64,000 nucleotides of DNA, from positions 62,001-126,000 of the forward strand of contig NZ_JBMNUX010000004.1 in the NCBI RefSeq assembly GCF_050946515.1. The letters are read 5' to 3'. A program made the translations under genes and the position numbers. Under the pieces are notes generated by a model. That model was not told the DNA's origin and searched no databases. It saw only the letters and a program-made list of their open reading frames with translations. Shown one piece after another: positions 17,075-24,932 of the stretch. The stretch comes from Tractidigestivibacter sp050946515. Lineage in GTDB: Bacteria; Actinomycetota; Coriobacteriia; Coriobacteriales; Atopobiaceae. Every line of letters begins with the position of its first letter. The stretch's first letter is position 1.

Positions 17075-17917
17075 TTAGTCGCGCATGAACGAGGGATCCT
17101 CCCCCGCTGCCGCCGCGCGCGCAATCTCCGCGATCGCCTTTCCCACAGAGTCTTCGCTGGCTGGGCCAATGTGCCAGCGAGCCGCCGCGGCAGCATCGGG
17201 CTTCGCGTTCTCGACGGCCACTGAGTTCGAGAAGCGCGAGAACATCTCCAGGTCGTTACCGGCATCGCCGAAGCAGCAGACCTCATCGGGCGCAATCCCC
17301 AGGCGTTTTGCCAACCAGAGGCCCGCCGCCCCCTTGCCCCAGCCGCGAGGGACGACGTCTATCAGGGGCCGCTCCTGCGTAGGAAAGACAAAGTCGAGGT
17401 CAGGACAGGCATCTGCGAGAACGTGCCGGATTTTTCGGCCTCGCGAGAATCCCGCGATAACCCGCACGCTCGCCTTGGGGATAGGCCTCTCAGGCACCTT
17501 GTCGGCGCTTCTCTTCACGCGCCAAAAGTGCTCGGGGTGCTCTCTTATAAGCTCCATAGGGGCACCGATGGCGAGCGGAGGCTCGTCGAGGAAGTCGACC
17601 ACGAGCCATGCGTCGCCGAAGGGCTCAAGCGCTTGTGCCGCACGCTGAAGCGAGCTTGGCGAGAAGTCAACCTCATGGACCAGCTTCCCGTCGAGATAGA
17701 TCGTCTGGCCATTGTTGGCAAGGGCCGTTTCGTAGCACTTCTCGTCCTGGCAAAAGAGCTCGGGGAGCGAGCTGGCCTTTCGCCCCGTGGCAGGGGCAAA
17801 GCGCACGCCGGCGTGCAGTGCCTGGTGGATGGCCTTGCGAGTGGCGGGCGTAGCGACACGCGGCATGTCGCCCCATACGAGCGTGTTGTCTAGGTCAGAG
17901 AGAGCGAGCTTGATCAT
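17075..17917 (-). CDS. HAD superfamily phosphatase, Cof-like (subfamily IIB)
   Basis: 280 aa. Motif I is DLDNTL with Asp8 and Asp10, motif II is at ATGR, the Lys of motif III lies near RGWGKGAAGLWLAKRLG and motif IV is CFGDAGNDLEMF. The central cap domain is of C2 type. Cof-like HADs dephosphorylate sugar phosphates and related metabolites; the substrate cannot be read from sequence. It lies upstream of metF on the same strand with a 116-base gap and may or may not be cotranscribed. Start ATG has AGGACTCCC upstream. Confidence 0.88.
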   Translation of the reverse strand: MIKLALSDLDNTLVWGDMPRVATPATRKAIHQALHAGVRFAPATGRKASSLPELFCQDEKCYETALANNGQTIYLDGKLVHEVDFSPSSLQRAAQALEPFGDAWLVVDFLDEPPLAIGAPMELIREHPEHFWRVKRSADKVPERPIPKASVRVIAGFSRGRKIRHVLADACPDLDFVFPTQERPLIDVVPRGWGKGAAGLWLAKRLGIAPDEVCCFGDAGNDLEMFSRFSNSVAVENAKPDAAAAARWHIGPASEDSVGKAIAEIARAAAAGEDPSFMRD

Positions 17918-18336
17918 GGGAGTCCTTGCTTTACGAGAATGGCGACCCTGCCTCCCAAGTGCGGCACGGCGCTGGGCGTCGCGCAGCGACCGCCATGGCC
18001 CCTACCGTAGGGGGAGACGATCGGGGCACAGGGGCCGCACACTTAGGGAAGCAAGGCCGCGCGAGACGAACGGGCGCTCGGGGGTCGCCCGCTCGAATCA
18101 GCCACCATGGGTGAGCCCACAGCGACTCCTTAGATACTAGCCTTCCAGTTGCTCTTCGTTAGGGAAAGTTTTTTATATGTTCGGGAATTGATTGAAGCAA
18201 GGCTGTGAATGGCAGAGGTGAAGACATGGCACCAAATCCGAATATCTCTCGCCTCCGCCGACCAAAAGGGTAAACTTTGCCTTTACATGCCGACTCTTAG
18301 CGGCGTGCCATCGATTATGGGAAAGAATGGATACTC
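17918..18336. other. Intergenic region between HAD phosphatase and metal exporter, no gene seen
   Basis: 419 bases between divergent genes. The half next to the HAD gene is GC-rich and holds small hairpins (CCCCTA/TAGGGG near 18001-18016; CGGGCG at 18071 with CGCCCG at 18086). The half next to the exporter is AT-rich and probably carries its promoter, but no clean -35/-10 pair is seen. I checked for the manganese (yybP-ykoY) riboswitch core and found none. Confidence 0.5.
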
Positions 18337-19515
18337 GTGACTGAGTGGCTTGTAAAGACATTCGTGAAGGATTCCGACAACGTAAGCGACCCGCAAGTTC
18401 GCCTGCGCTACGGCCAGTTTGCGGGCATCGTCTGCATCATTTGCAATGTCGCGCTCTGCTTGGCAAAGGGGCTCGTGGGCCTTGCCGTGGGGTCAGTCTC
18501 AATTGTCGCCGACGCCGTAAACAACCTCTCCGATGCTTCGAGCAACGTGATCTCTCTTTTGGGCTTCAAGCTTGCAAGCCGGCCCGCAGACAACGAGCAC
18601 CCCTACGGGCACGGTCGCTTTGAGTACCTTGCCGGGCTAACCGTAGCCGCGCTGGTGTTGGCAATTGGCATCAATCTTGTAATCACATCATTTGAAAAAA
18701 TTTTCTCGCCCGAGACCACGGACTTCGGTCCTGCAGTGACGGTGGTGCTTCTTCTCTCCATTGGGGTAAAGGCTTGGATGGCCGCCTTCAACATGAGCTT
18801 GGGGAAGCGCATCTCTTCGACCACGCTCGAGGCGACGGCTGCGGACTCGAGAAACGACGTGATTTCCACGGCCGCCGTTCTGGCCTCGGCCGTAATCTCC
18901 CAGGTCATTGGCTATGACCTCGACGGCATCGCCGGCACCGTCGTGGGAGGGTTCATTTGCTGGAGCGGATTCGACCTTCTGCGCGAGGCCATCGACCCGC
19001 TTTTGGGCTCGAGTCCAGACCCGCAGCTCATCAACCACATCCACGACAAGATCATGAGCTACCCCGGAGTCCTTGGCACCCATGACCTGATGGTGCACGA
19101 CTACGGGCCCGGGAGGCTCTTTGCCAGCGCGCACGTCGAGATGGCCGGCGAGCAGGACGTCTTTGAGGCGCATGACGTTCTGGACAACATCGAGCAGGAC
19201 TTCAAGGACGAGGGGCTGATCATGACCCTTCATTACGACCCGATAGTGACCAAAGACCCCATGGTTGCAGACATGCGTCACTGGATTGCCGTCAACATCC
19301 AAGAGAAGATCGATCCGCGGCTGACGATTCACGACCTGCGCACCGTTCCCGGTCCCACGCACACCAACGTGATCTTTGACTGCGTGCGTCCGCATGACCT
19401 CGCGCTCACAAACGACGAGCTGAAGAAGAAGATCAGCGACATTGTCACGGCCCGCTATCCTAAGGCCATATGCAAGATCACGATCGACGAAAGCTACGTC
19501 TCGTCCAAGCAATAG
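18337..19515 (+). CDS. Cation diffusion facilitator (CDF) metal exporter
   Basis: 392 aa with GTG start. Six TM helices (residues about 25-215), then a cytoplasmic domain containing the ferredoxin-like CDF fold and an extra C-terminal ~100 residues. TM2 carries DAVNNLSDASSN and TM5 carries AADSRNDVIST, giving N/D and D/D metal ligands rather than the HxxxD of zinc exporters; this points toward Mn2+, Fe2+ or other metals. HPYGHGRFEYLAGL is the typical loop after TM2. The C-terminal extension (VAVNIQEKIDPRLTIHDLR...FDCVRPHD) looks like a second copy of the cytoplasmic fold. Metal exchange is with protons. Specificity is inferred. Confidence 0.9.
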   Translation: MTEWLVKTFVKDSDNVSDPQVRLRYGQFAGIVCIICNVALCLAKGLVGLAVGSVSIVADAVNNLSDASSNVISLLGFKLASRPADNEHPYGHGRFEYLAGLTVAALVLAIGINLVITSFEKIFSPETTDFGPAVTVVLLLSIGVKAWMAAFNMSLGKRISSTTLEATAADSRNDVISTAAVLASAVISQVIGYDLDGIAGTVVGGFICWSGFDLLREAIDPLLGSSPDPQLINHIHDKIMSYPGVLGTHDLMVHDYGPGRLFASAHVEMAGEQDVFEAHDVLDNIEQDFKDEGLIMTLHYDPIVTKDPMVADMRHWIAVNIQEKIDPRLTIHDLRTVPGPTHTNVIFDCVRPHDLALTNDELKKKISDIVTARYPKAICKITIDESYVSSKQ

Positions 19516-19667
19516 AGTCCTGCAGGCTTCAGGAGGGCTCCGAGCCTTCAGGACCTGGCTTTCATGGGGCCGCGACCTTCGGGATGCAAGACACCTTCCT
19601 CCGGACTTCGTGCATAAGGCATGCATACAAGCTTCGGCGCTCCTGCGCGCGCAGAAAGGCAGAAAAA

Positions 19668-20111
19668 GTGGCATACAAAGCAAAGCAGATGATTGTAATG
19701 AGGCGCGACCTCAAGATGCGCAAGGGAAAGATTGCCGCCCAAGCAGGCCATGCGTGCGTTGAGGCCACGCTGATGGCTCTGGTGCGCGAGGGCAGGCAGG
19801 ACCAGCTCCGACTGGCCGTTGACGAGAACGGAGACCCCTCCTGGGTGTGGCTCGACCATGCCGAGCAGGACGCCACGCCCCTCTCTGACTGGTTTGACGC
19901 AGGCGTAGCAAAGGTGTGCGTGTACGTCGATTCAGAGCAAGAGCTGCTTGACCTCGCGGAGGAAGGCCGCAGCCGAGGCTTTGCCGTAGCGCTTATCCGC
20001 GACGCCGGGCTGACCGAGTTCCATGGCGAACCCACCTATACCTGCCTGGCCTTTGAGCCGCTTGCCGCGGAGGACATCGACCCAATCACCGGAGAGCTGC
20101 CACTGTACTAG
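19668..20111 (+). CDS. Peptidyl-tRNA hydrolase, Pth2 type
   Basis: 147 aa from GTG 19668, which has GAAAGG upstream; ATG 19689 is an alternative. The Pth2 signature is clear: KQMIVMRRDLKMRKGKIAAQAGHACVEA, later VDSEQELLDLAEEGRSRGFAVALIRDAGLTEF, and the C-terminal PTYTCLAFEPL. The typical ending (T-C-LAxGP) is altered and extended by about 15 acidic residues. Pth2 removes peptides from prematurely released peptidyl-tRNA and is standard in archaea and eukaryotes; bacteria normally use Pth1. Whether a Pth1 gene also exists lies outside the window. Confidence 0.82.
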   Translation: MAYKAKQMIVMRRDLKMRKGKIAAQAGHACVEATLMALVREGRQDQLRLAVDENGDPSWVWLDHAEQDATPLSDWFDAGVAKVCVYVDSEQELLDLAEEGRSRGFAVALIRDAGLTEFHGEPTYTCLAFEPLAAEDIDPITGELPLY

Positions 20112-20152
20112 TAGCCCGGGAGCCCATGCTTGGGGTGGCGCCGGCACGTGAG

Positions 20153-20533
20153 CTATAGGGCCACGATTGCCAGCACGATCGCAACGACAAGAAGAACGAA
20201 GGCAAGCACGGGCAAGACGTTCAAGCCCCGCTGACGACGCGCAAACGCAACGGCGCCAGAGTACTGTACATAAGCGCGGCGCGAATCATACCCCGGAAGC
20301 TGAGGAATTGCCTGCTGCTTCACGTGAGCGTTTCTCGATGCCGCAGCGTGCTCCTTCGCAAACTGACCGGTGTCTTGCCGAGGATGTGGTTGACGCCGGC
20401 GCTGGGGCGACGAAGACGGACGACCCCTGCGAGGGCCATACGACGACCGGGGTCGCACGGATGTCCCCCTATGCGCTTGGCGCGCGCTCGCATACGAAAC
20501 CTGCCCTTTGGTGCCGGAATAGCGAGAATCCAT
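20153..20533 (-). CDS. Small Arg/Ser-rich tail-anchored membrane protein, unknown function
   Basis: 126 aa. The first ~95 residues are very basic and low in complexity (many Arg, Ser, Gln, Pro) and are followed by one C-terminal hydrophobic segment (LNVLPVLAFVLLVVAIVLAIVAL) that runs to the end, so it is tail-anchored with the basic part inside. GGGATG lies close upstream of ATG. The same plan (Arg/Gln/Ser-rich start before a single TM) opens the C39-like protein at 53766. Convergent with pth2. I do not know the family, and it could be missed by gene finders. Confidence 0.55.
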   Translation of the reverse strand: MDSRYSGTKGQVSYASARQAHRGTSVRPRSSYGPRRGRPSSSPQRRRQPHPRQDTGQFAKEHAAASRNAHVKQQAIPQLPGYDSRRAYVQYSGAVAFARRQRGLNVLPVLAFVLLVVAIVLAIVAL

Positions 20534-20881
20534 GACATCCCATCGATTGGGCCTAAGGCCGCGTTAGAGGCTTGAAACCATCAACATTTAGTAGACTACC
20601 CGCTTTGCGCAATATTATTAGGCGAGAAACCTGAAAGTATCGATTCGCTCTCTGTACGGCATGTAGCTTACCTTGGGTTTTCAAACTGAGATTGCTTGAT
20701 GATCGAGCGCAAGGTGGATTTTCTAGTACGCCTGCGGCGCGACCAGGACTCGAGGGGCGCGCCGTCGCAGCGCACCTGTCCCTTGGTCGTAGCGCTCATG
20801 CCCCTGGAAAAGTTGAGGGGGATTCTCGCATTTTCTAATTCCTACTTGTTTGCTGGGTAATTAAGTGGCAGTCTAGGTATC
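20534..20881. other. Intergenic region upstream of cysK
   Basis: With the leader that follows, more than 400 bases separate the divergent small membrane protein and cysK. The sequence next to the small protein is AT-rich. One possible cysK promoter is TTGAGG near 20812 and TAATTC near 20835 with a 17-base spacer. No T-box or SAM riboswitch core is visible. No open reading frame of convincing quality is present. Confidence 0.4.
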
Positions 20882-20953
20882 GACGAGTTGTCAGACGGTG
20901 GAGCCCTAGAGAGGGCAGTCGACGTGCCTCGTCACCAGAGACTTAAGGAGTCT
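20882..20953 (+). promoter_or_regulatory. Structured 5' leader of cysK, with the RBS in a small hairpin
   Basis: GACGAG (20882-20887) pairs with CTCGTC (20928-20933) around an inner hairpin GCCCT (20903-20907)/AGGGC (20912-20916). Directly after, AGACT (20939-20943) pairs with AGTCT (20949-20953), placing the AAGGAG ribosome site (20945-20950) in the loop and stem. This could control translation, but the stems are short and no known riboswitch fits. Confidence 0.3.
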
Positions 20954-20956
20954 GTC

Positions 20957-21868
20957 ATGAAGGTTGCACGTGAAATTGAGGCCCTTATCGGGTCGACGCC
21001 CCTTGTCGACCTATCTGGCCTCGCCAACGGAAACGCCACGGTTCTGGGCAAGTACGAGGCCACCAACCCTGGCGGTTCCATCAAGGACCGTGTTGCAAAA
21101 GCCATGGTCGACGCTGCCGAGAAGGACGGCAAACTGACTGCCGGCGGTACCATCATCGAGCCTACCAGCGGAAACACCGGAGTTGGCCTGGCCATGGTTG
21201 CCGCAGCTCGCGGGTACAAGCTCATTCTCACCATGCCTGAGACCATGAGCGTCGAGCGCCGCAAGCTCGCCGCATCGTATGGAGCGCAGATTGTGCTGAC
21301 GCCTGGCAAGGAAGGCATGGCAGGGGCCGTCAAGAAGGCGGAAGAGATTCAGTCCCAGACCCCCAACTCGATCATCGCCGGGCAGTTCTCCAACCCCGCA
21401 AACCCGCAGGCGCACTACGAGACCACCGGTCCCGAGATTTGGCGCGACACCGAAGGGACCGTCGACGCAATTGTCGCTGGCGTGGGCACCGGAGGAACCA
21501 TCTCCGGCACCGCCCGTTTCCTGAAGGAGAAGAAGGCATCCGTCTATTCGGTAGCCGTCGAGCCCGAGGAGTCACAGGTCCTGGCCGGCAAGCCGGCTGG
21601 CGCCCACAAGATCCAGGGCATCGGTGCCAACTTTGTCCCTGACAACTTCGACCGCAAGGTAGTCGACGAAATTCTTCCCATCTCCTCCCCTGACGCCATC
21701 GACATCAAGAAGCGGCTGGCCAACGAGTACGGCCTTCTCGTTGGCATCTCTTCCGGCGCTGCCGTGGCCGCTGCCGTGCGTGTTGCCAACCGTCCAGAGT
21801 TTGCCGGCAAGACCGTCGTGGCCATTCTGCCCGACACCGGCGAACGCTACCTGTCAATGGACCTCTAA
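20957..21868 (+). CDS. cysK: Cysteine synthase (O-acetylserine sulfhydrylase)
   Basis: 303 aa, the usual length. Start at ATG 20957, with AAGGAG seven bases upstream. It makes L-cysteine from O-acetylserine and sulfide with PLP. The PLP lysine is Lys43 in NPGGSIKDR; the substrate loop is PTSGNTGVGLAMVAA; the phosphate loop is GVGTGGTISGTARFLKE; the C-terminus carries ISSGAAVAAAV and VAILPDTGERYLS. Its stop overlaps the cysE start as TAATG, so the two subunits of the cysteine synthase complex are translationally coupled. Confidence 0.97.
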   Translation: MKVAREIEALIGSTPLVDLSGLANGNATVLGKYEATNPGGSIKDRVAKAMVDAAEKDGKLTAGGTIIEPTSGNTGVGLAMVAAARGYKLILTMPETMSVERRKLAASYGAQIVLTPGKEGMAGAVKKAEEIQSQTPNSIIAGQFSNPANPQAHYETTGPEIWRDTEGTVDAIVAGVGTGGTISGTARFLKEKKASVYSVAVEPEESQVLAGKPAGAHKIQGIGANFVPDNFDRKVVDEILPISSPDAIDIKKRLANEYGLLVGISSGAAVAAAVRVANRPEFAGKTVVAILPDTGERYLSMDL

Positions 21869-22545
21869 TGAGCGCCTACGCTGACATGCCTGTCCCAACG
21901 CTAGACTCGGGCGAGAAGGACACGCGAACCGTTGACGAGATGCCGCTGCGCGAAGTCATGCGCGAGGACGCCAAGGCCGCGTTGGCGCGCGACCCAGCAG
22001 CGGAGTCGCTCCGTGACATTTACCTCTATTCAACCGGCACGCACATAGTGTGGGCATACCGTCGCCACCACTGGCTGTACAAGCATGGCATGAAGGGGCT
22101 TGCGCTCTTTCTTGCCAAGCGCACCCGCAAGAAGTATGGCGCTGACATTTTCCCGTCAGCACAGATCGGAAGGCGCTTCTCGATTGACCATGGCATAGGC
22201 GTGGTCATTGGCGCCACGTCAATCATTGGCGACGACTGCATGGTCTACCAGAACGTTACGTTGGGCATGACCGGCAAGCACGGCGGGAAGCGTCACCCCA
22301 CGCTAGGCAACAACGTGCTGGTGGGAGCAGGGGCCATCGTTCTGGGCGATATCACGATTGGCGACAACGCAAAAGTTGCCGCCGGCGCTGTTGTCGTGCA
22401 CGATGTGCCACACGACGTCACGGTTGCGGGCGTGCCAGCAAAGGTTGTTCGCGACCGCCGCTTCACCGGGCCGAGACTTGTTGAGGATCCAAACGACCCT
22501 CTCGACATGGACGACGAGAACATTCGCTGGTCGTGCTCGCTGTAA
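21868..22545 (+). CDS. cysE: Serine O-acetyltransferase
   Basis: 225 aa. It acetylates serine with acetyl-CoA to give O-acetylserine for CysK. A helical N-terminal domain is followed by a left-handed beta-helix of hexapeptide repeats (IGRRFSIDHGIGVVIGATSIIGDD, TLGNNVLVGAGAIVLGDITIGDNAKVAAGAVV). The catalytic His is in DHGIGVVIG. The C-terminal tail does not end in Ile (the residue that inserts into the CysK active site in the E. coli complex), so that interaction may differ here. Overlaps cysK by one base; a strong terminator follows. Confidence 0.95.
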   Translation: MSAYADMPVPTLDSGEKDTRTVDEMPLREVMREDAKAALARDPAAESLRDIYLYSTGTHIVWAYRRHHWLYKHGMKGLALFLAKRTRKKYGADIFPSAQIGRRFSIDHGIGVVIGATSIIGDDCMVYQNVTLGMTGKHGGKRHPTLGNNVLVGAGAIVLGDITIGDNAKVAAGAVVVHDVPHDVTVAGVPAKVVRDRRFTGPRLVEDPNDPLDMDDENIRWSCSL

Positions 22546-22572
22546 GCTGCTTGTGAGTTTGCCCCTCTCGCT

Positions 22573-22626
22573 GCGCCCCCGTCGCTGGCATCCCCAGTCC
22601 AGCGTCGGGGGCGTAGCTTTTTCTTT
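22573..22626 (+). terminator. Intrinsic terminator after cysE
   Basis: GCCCCCGTCGCTGG (22575-22588) pairs with 22599-22612 with one mismatch, followed by a TTTTTCTTT run. It ends the cysK-cysE operon. Confidence 0.85.
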
Positions 22627-22650
22627 GCCGCAAGAGCGCGCGCCGCGTCG

Positions 22651-22794
22651 CTGCCAGGTTACGCGACCTCTGATGCCGGTCGCTGCCAGGTTGCGCGACT
22701 TCTGATGCCCGTTTTGCCAAGTTCCGCGACCTCTGATGCCGCACCTGCCAACTTCAGCGACTTCTGATGCCGCAGAAGTCGCGCAACTTGGCAG
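22651..22794. repeat. Repeat element A: four tandem 31-32-nt units plus an inverted unit
   Basis: Four 27-base units begin at 22651, 22683, 22714 and 22745, each ending in GCGAC(C/T)TCTGATGCC and separated by four or five variable bases. The start of each unit is a variant of CTGCCAGGTT. An inverted copy at 22773-22794 pairs with the last unit (22745-22766) in a 22-bp stem (three mismatches) with a 6-base loop. Six bases later comes GTCGTGTGGGGCTG. The same arrangement recurs at 55027 and 55507. The period of 31 is not a multiple of three, so it is not coding, and there are no spacers of CRISPR length. Confidence 0.9.
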
Positions 22795-22857
22795 TAGCGC
22801 GTCGTGTGGGGCTGAAGCGCCGTTGTGCGCGGTCCCGGGCCGCTGCGCTCTGGGCTC

Positions 22858-23520
22858 TTACTTGCTCGCGTCCTGACCGTAGGTAGAGAAGCGCTCGGCC
22901 ACGCTGCCCATCTCAGAGGGGGTCAAGACCCTCGGCTTCCCTACGCACTCGGCCTGCCACTGCACGCGGGCGACAAACTCGAGGTTAACGGCAAGGGTGA
23001 ACGCGTCGTCCATCGACGCCCCGCAAGCGATAAGGCCGTGGCTTTCCATGAGTACCGCCTGCGTCTTGGGATTCTCTGCAAGGGTCTTTCCCACAGATTC
23101 CGCCAGCTCAGGAGTGCCAAACGTGACATAGGGCGAAAGGGGCACCACGTCAGTGCCTGCGTCGGCGATCGTAAAATGCACGGCACGGATTGGCTGGCCG
23201 AGCGCAGCAAGCGTCGTCGCAAACGGCGAATGCGTATGGACCACAGCGCGTGCGTTGGGACGGCAGCGATACGTCTGTGCGTGAAGCGGCGCCTCAGACG
23301 AGGGGCGGCGCTCCCCTTCCACAATGGTCCCGTCAAGGCGCATGACCACGACATCCTCAGGATTCGTGTCGAAGTACCCCACGCCAGACGGGCTTATCGC
23401 CATGAGGCCCATCTTGGGATCGAATTCCGAAAGGTTTCCGCTAGTGCCAACGGCAAGACCCTCACTAGCCACACGCTTTCCGTAGGCAACGATCCTCTCG
23501 CGCGACCCTTCCATCAGCAT
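22858..23520 (-). CDS. Class II aldolase/adducin family protein (L-fuculose- or ribulose-phosphate aldolase-like)
   Basis: 220 aa. Zn2+-dependent aldolase fold: GTSGNLSEFDPKMGLMAISPSGV, catalytic Glu in SSEAPLHAQTYR, zinc ligands in VVHTHSPFATTLAALG (two His) and ESHGLIACG (one His). Length fits L-fuculose-1-phosphate aldolase (about 215 aa). Substrate is not certain; 4-epimerases and other aldolases share the fold. GGGGG lies about nine bases upstream of ATG. Divergent from the LacI-type regulator, which may control it. Confidence 0.85.
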   Translation of the reverse strand: MLMEGSRERIVAYGKRVASEGLAVGTSGNLSEFDPKMGLMAISPSGVGYFDTNPEDVVVMRLDGTIVEGERRPSSEAPLHAQTYRCRPNARAVVHTHSPFATTLAALGQPIRAVHFTIADAGTDVVPLSPYVTFGTPELAESVGKTLAENPKTQAVLMESHGLIACGASMDDAFTLAVNLEFVARVQWQAECVGKPRVLTPSEMGSVAERFSTYGQDASK

Positions 23521-23669
23521 GGCAAATCCCCCTCGTAGAAATCGGCACTCGTTTCATCCTACCGTTTTGATGAATATTCGCTAGCCTCCCGACCACACCC
23601 CGGCCACATTATGACGCGTCTACGGAAAACGAATGACCATCTGCGGAATCGATTTCGAGCAAGTCTCGT

Positions 23670-23692
23670 ATGGTATCGTTCTCATATACCAT
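23670..23692. promoter_or_regulatory. Inverted repeat, candidate operator in the aldolase/LacI-regulator divergent region
   Basis: ATGGTAT (23670-23676) and ATACCAT (23686-23692) are perfect 7-bp arms separated by nine bases, about 100 bases before the regulator start. Typical LacI-family sites are of similar overall size but usually have a central CG, which is not seen at the centre here. Autoregulation is inferred. Confidence 0.4.
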
Positions 23693-23790
23693 TATTAGCA
23701 AGTCTTTCGAAGTTGCAGGGCAACAAAAGCGGAACCCTCTCACATGCAATTTCATGCAAGAGTACGAACTGGCTGACGGAGGTCGCGGGA

Positions 23791-24777
23791 ATGGACATCA
23801 ACGAGATTGCGCGGTTGGCAGGCGTTTCTCGCGCTACGGTATCTCGTTATCTCAACGATGGCTACGTCTCAAAAGAGAAGCGCAAGCTCATCAGCCGCGT
23901 CATCGAGGAGACTGGCTACATCCCCTCTCAGCAGGCTCGCACGCTTCGCACCGGAAAGACCAATCTGGTCGGCGTCATCATCCCAAAGATCAACTCGCAT
24001 TCCGTAAGCCGCATGGTCGCAGGCATTACAAGGATCCTTGCGCAAAGCGGCTACCAGGCGCTTCTCGCAAACACTGATAACAACGAGCAGATGGAGGTCG
24101 ATTACCTCAACCTGTTTGCCGAGCGCAACAAAGTGGACGGCATCATACTGATTGCAACCGTCTTTACGCCAGCCCACCTGCGCGTTCTTGGCTCGCTCAA
24201 GATTCCGGTCGTGATCTTGGGCCAGCAGCTGGCAGACCACTCCTGCGTCTTCCAGGACGACTACCATGCAATTTTCGACATCACCACGCTCGCTCTGAAG
24301 GAGGCAAAGGTCCCCGGCTACATCGGCGTGTATGAGAAGGACGTCGCCGCAGGTCGCGACCGTCACCGCGCGTTCCTGGACGCCTGCGAAGCTGCAGGCA
24401 TCGAATCGCCGGAAAAGGCGCAGGCCTCCGCAAGCTTTAGCGTTGACTCCGGATATCTCAGCGCCGAAAAGCTCTTGGAAGCCGTCCCCTCCATAGACAC
24501 TTTGGTCTGCGCGACGGACGACATCGCCTTTGGCGCCATCACCTGCCTGCGCGAATACGGCAAGCGCGTGCCCGAAGACGTGCAGGTCACAGGCGTCGGC
24601 GACTCCAAGCTCTCAAAGATCGTGACCCCCTCGCTTACGACGGTGCACTTCTACTACCTCACAAGCGGGATCGAGGCCGCAAAAATGCTCGTGGAGGCCA
24701 TGGAGGAGAAGGGCGAGTTTGTCCCGCGCGAGCTGAAGATGGGTTACGAGGTCTACGCCCGCTCGAGCACGCGCTAG
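23791..24777 (+). CDS. LacI family transcriptional regulator
   Basis: 328 aa. Start at ATG 23791, with GGAGG upstream; it removes about 60 unrelated residues from the longer reading frame. The helix-turn-helix is at residues 3-24 (INEIARLAGVSRATVSRYLNDG), followed by the hinge helix (PSQQARTLRTGKTNLVGVIIP). The sugar-binding type I domain follows with DGIILIATVFTPAHLRVL and the late VTGVGDSKLSKIVTPSLTTVHF. The effector is probably a sugar or sugar phosphate. Divergent from the class II aldolase. Confidence 0.93.
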   Translation: MDINEIARLAGVSRATVSRYLNDGYVSKEKRKLISRVIEETGYIPSQQARTLRTGKTNLVGVIIPKINSHSVSRMVAGITRILAQSGYQALLANTDNNEQMEVDYLNLFAERNKVDGIILIATVFTPAHLRVLGSLKIPVVILGQQLADHSCVFQDDYHAIFDITTLALKEAKVPGYIGVYEKDVAAGRDRHRAFLDACEAAGIESPEKAQASASFSVDSGYLSAEKLLEAVPSIDTLVCATDDIAFGAITCLREYGKRVPEDVQVTGVGDSKLSKIVTPSLTTVHFYYLTSGIEAAKMLVEAMEEKGEFVPRELKMGYEVYARSSTR

Positions 24778-24821
24778 CAGCGTCCCAGCTAGATGGCAAC
24801 GTCTCTCGAAGAAGGGGCAAT

Positions 24822-24858
24822 CCCCCTCCCGCCAAGGCAATGGCGTGGCGGGAGGGGG
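24822..24858. repeat. GC-rich hairpin between convergent genes
   Basis: A perfect 13-bp stem (CCCCCTCCCGCCA at 24822-24834 with its complement at 24846-24858) with an 11-base loop, between the LacI regulator and the GH3 operon end. No T-run follows on the plus strand, and on the minus strand only GATTGCCCC follows. It may act as a weak or factor-assisted terminator. Confidence 0.55.
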
Positions 24859-24932
24859 AAAAGAAAAGGGAGGTATCGCAGCGTTGCAGCCTGCGCCAGA
24901 TCTGGCTGCCAGGTGCCCCTACTCCGTGACGG

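Noticed and set aside
17926..18114. Short open frames in the HAD-CDF gap
   Set aside because: No RBS, repetitive Arg/Gly composition and no similarity; likely GC-rich chance frames.
18140..18336. Manganese riboswitch (yybP-ykoY) before the CDF exporter
   Set aside because: Neither conserved end of the motif is present.
22651..22794. CRISPR array
   Set aside because: Units are 27 bases with only four or five bases between them, no 30-40 base spacers and no cas genes.
24822..24858. Strong intrinsic terminator
   Set aside because: The stem is strong but no T-run follows on either strand, so it is listed only as a hairpin.
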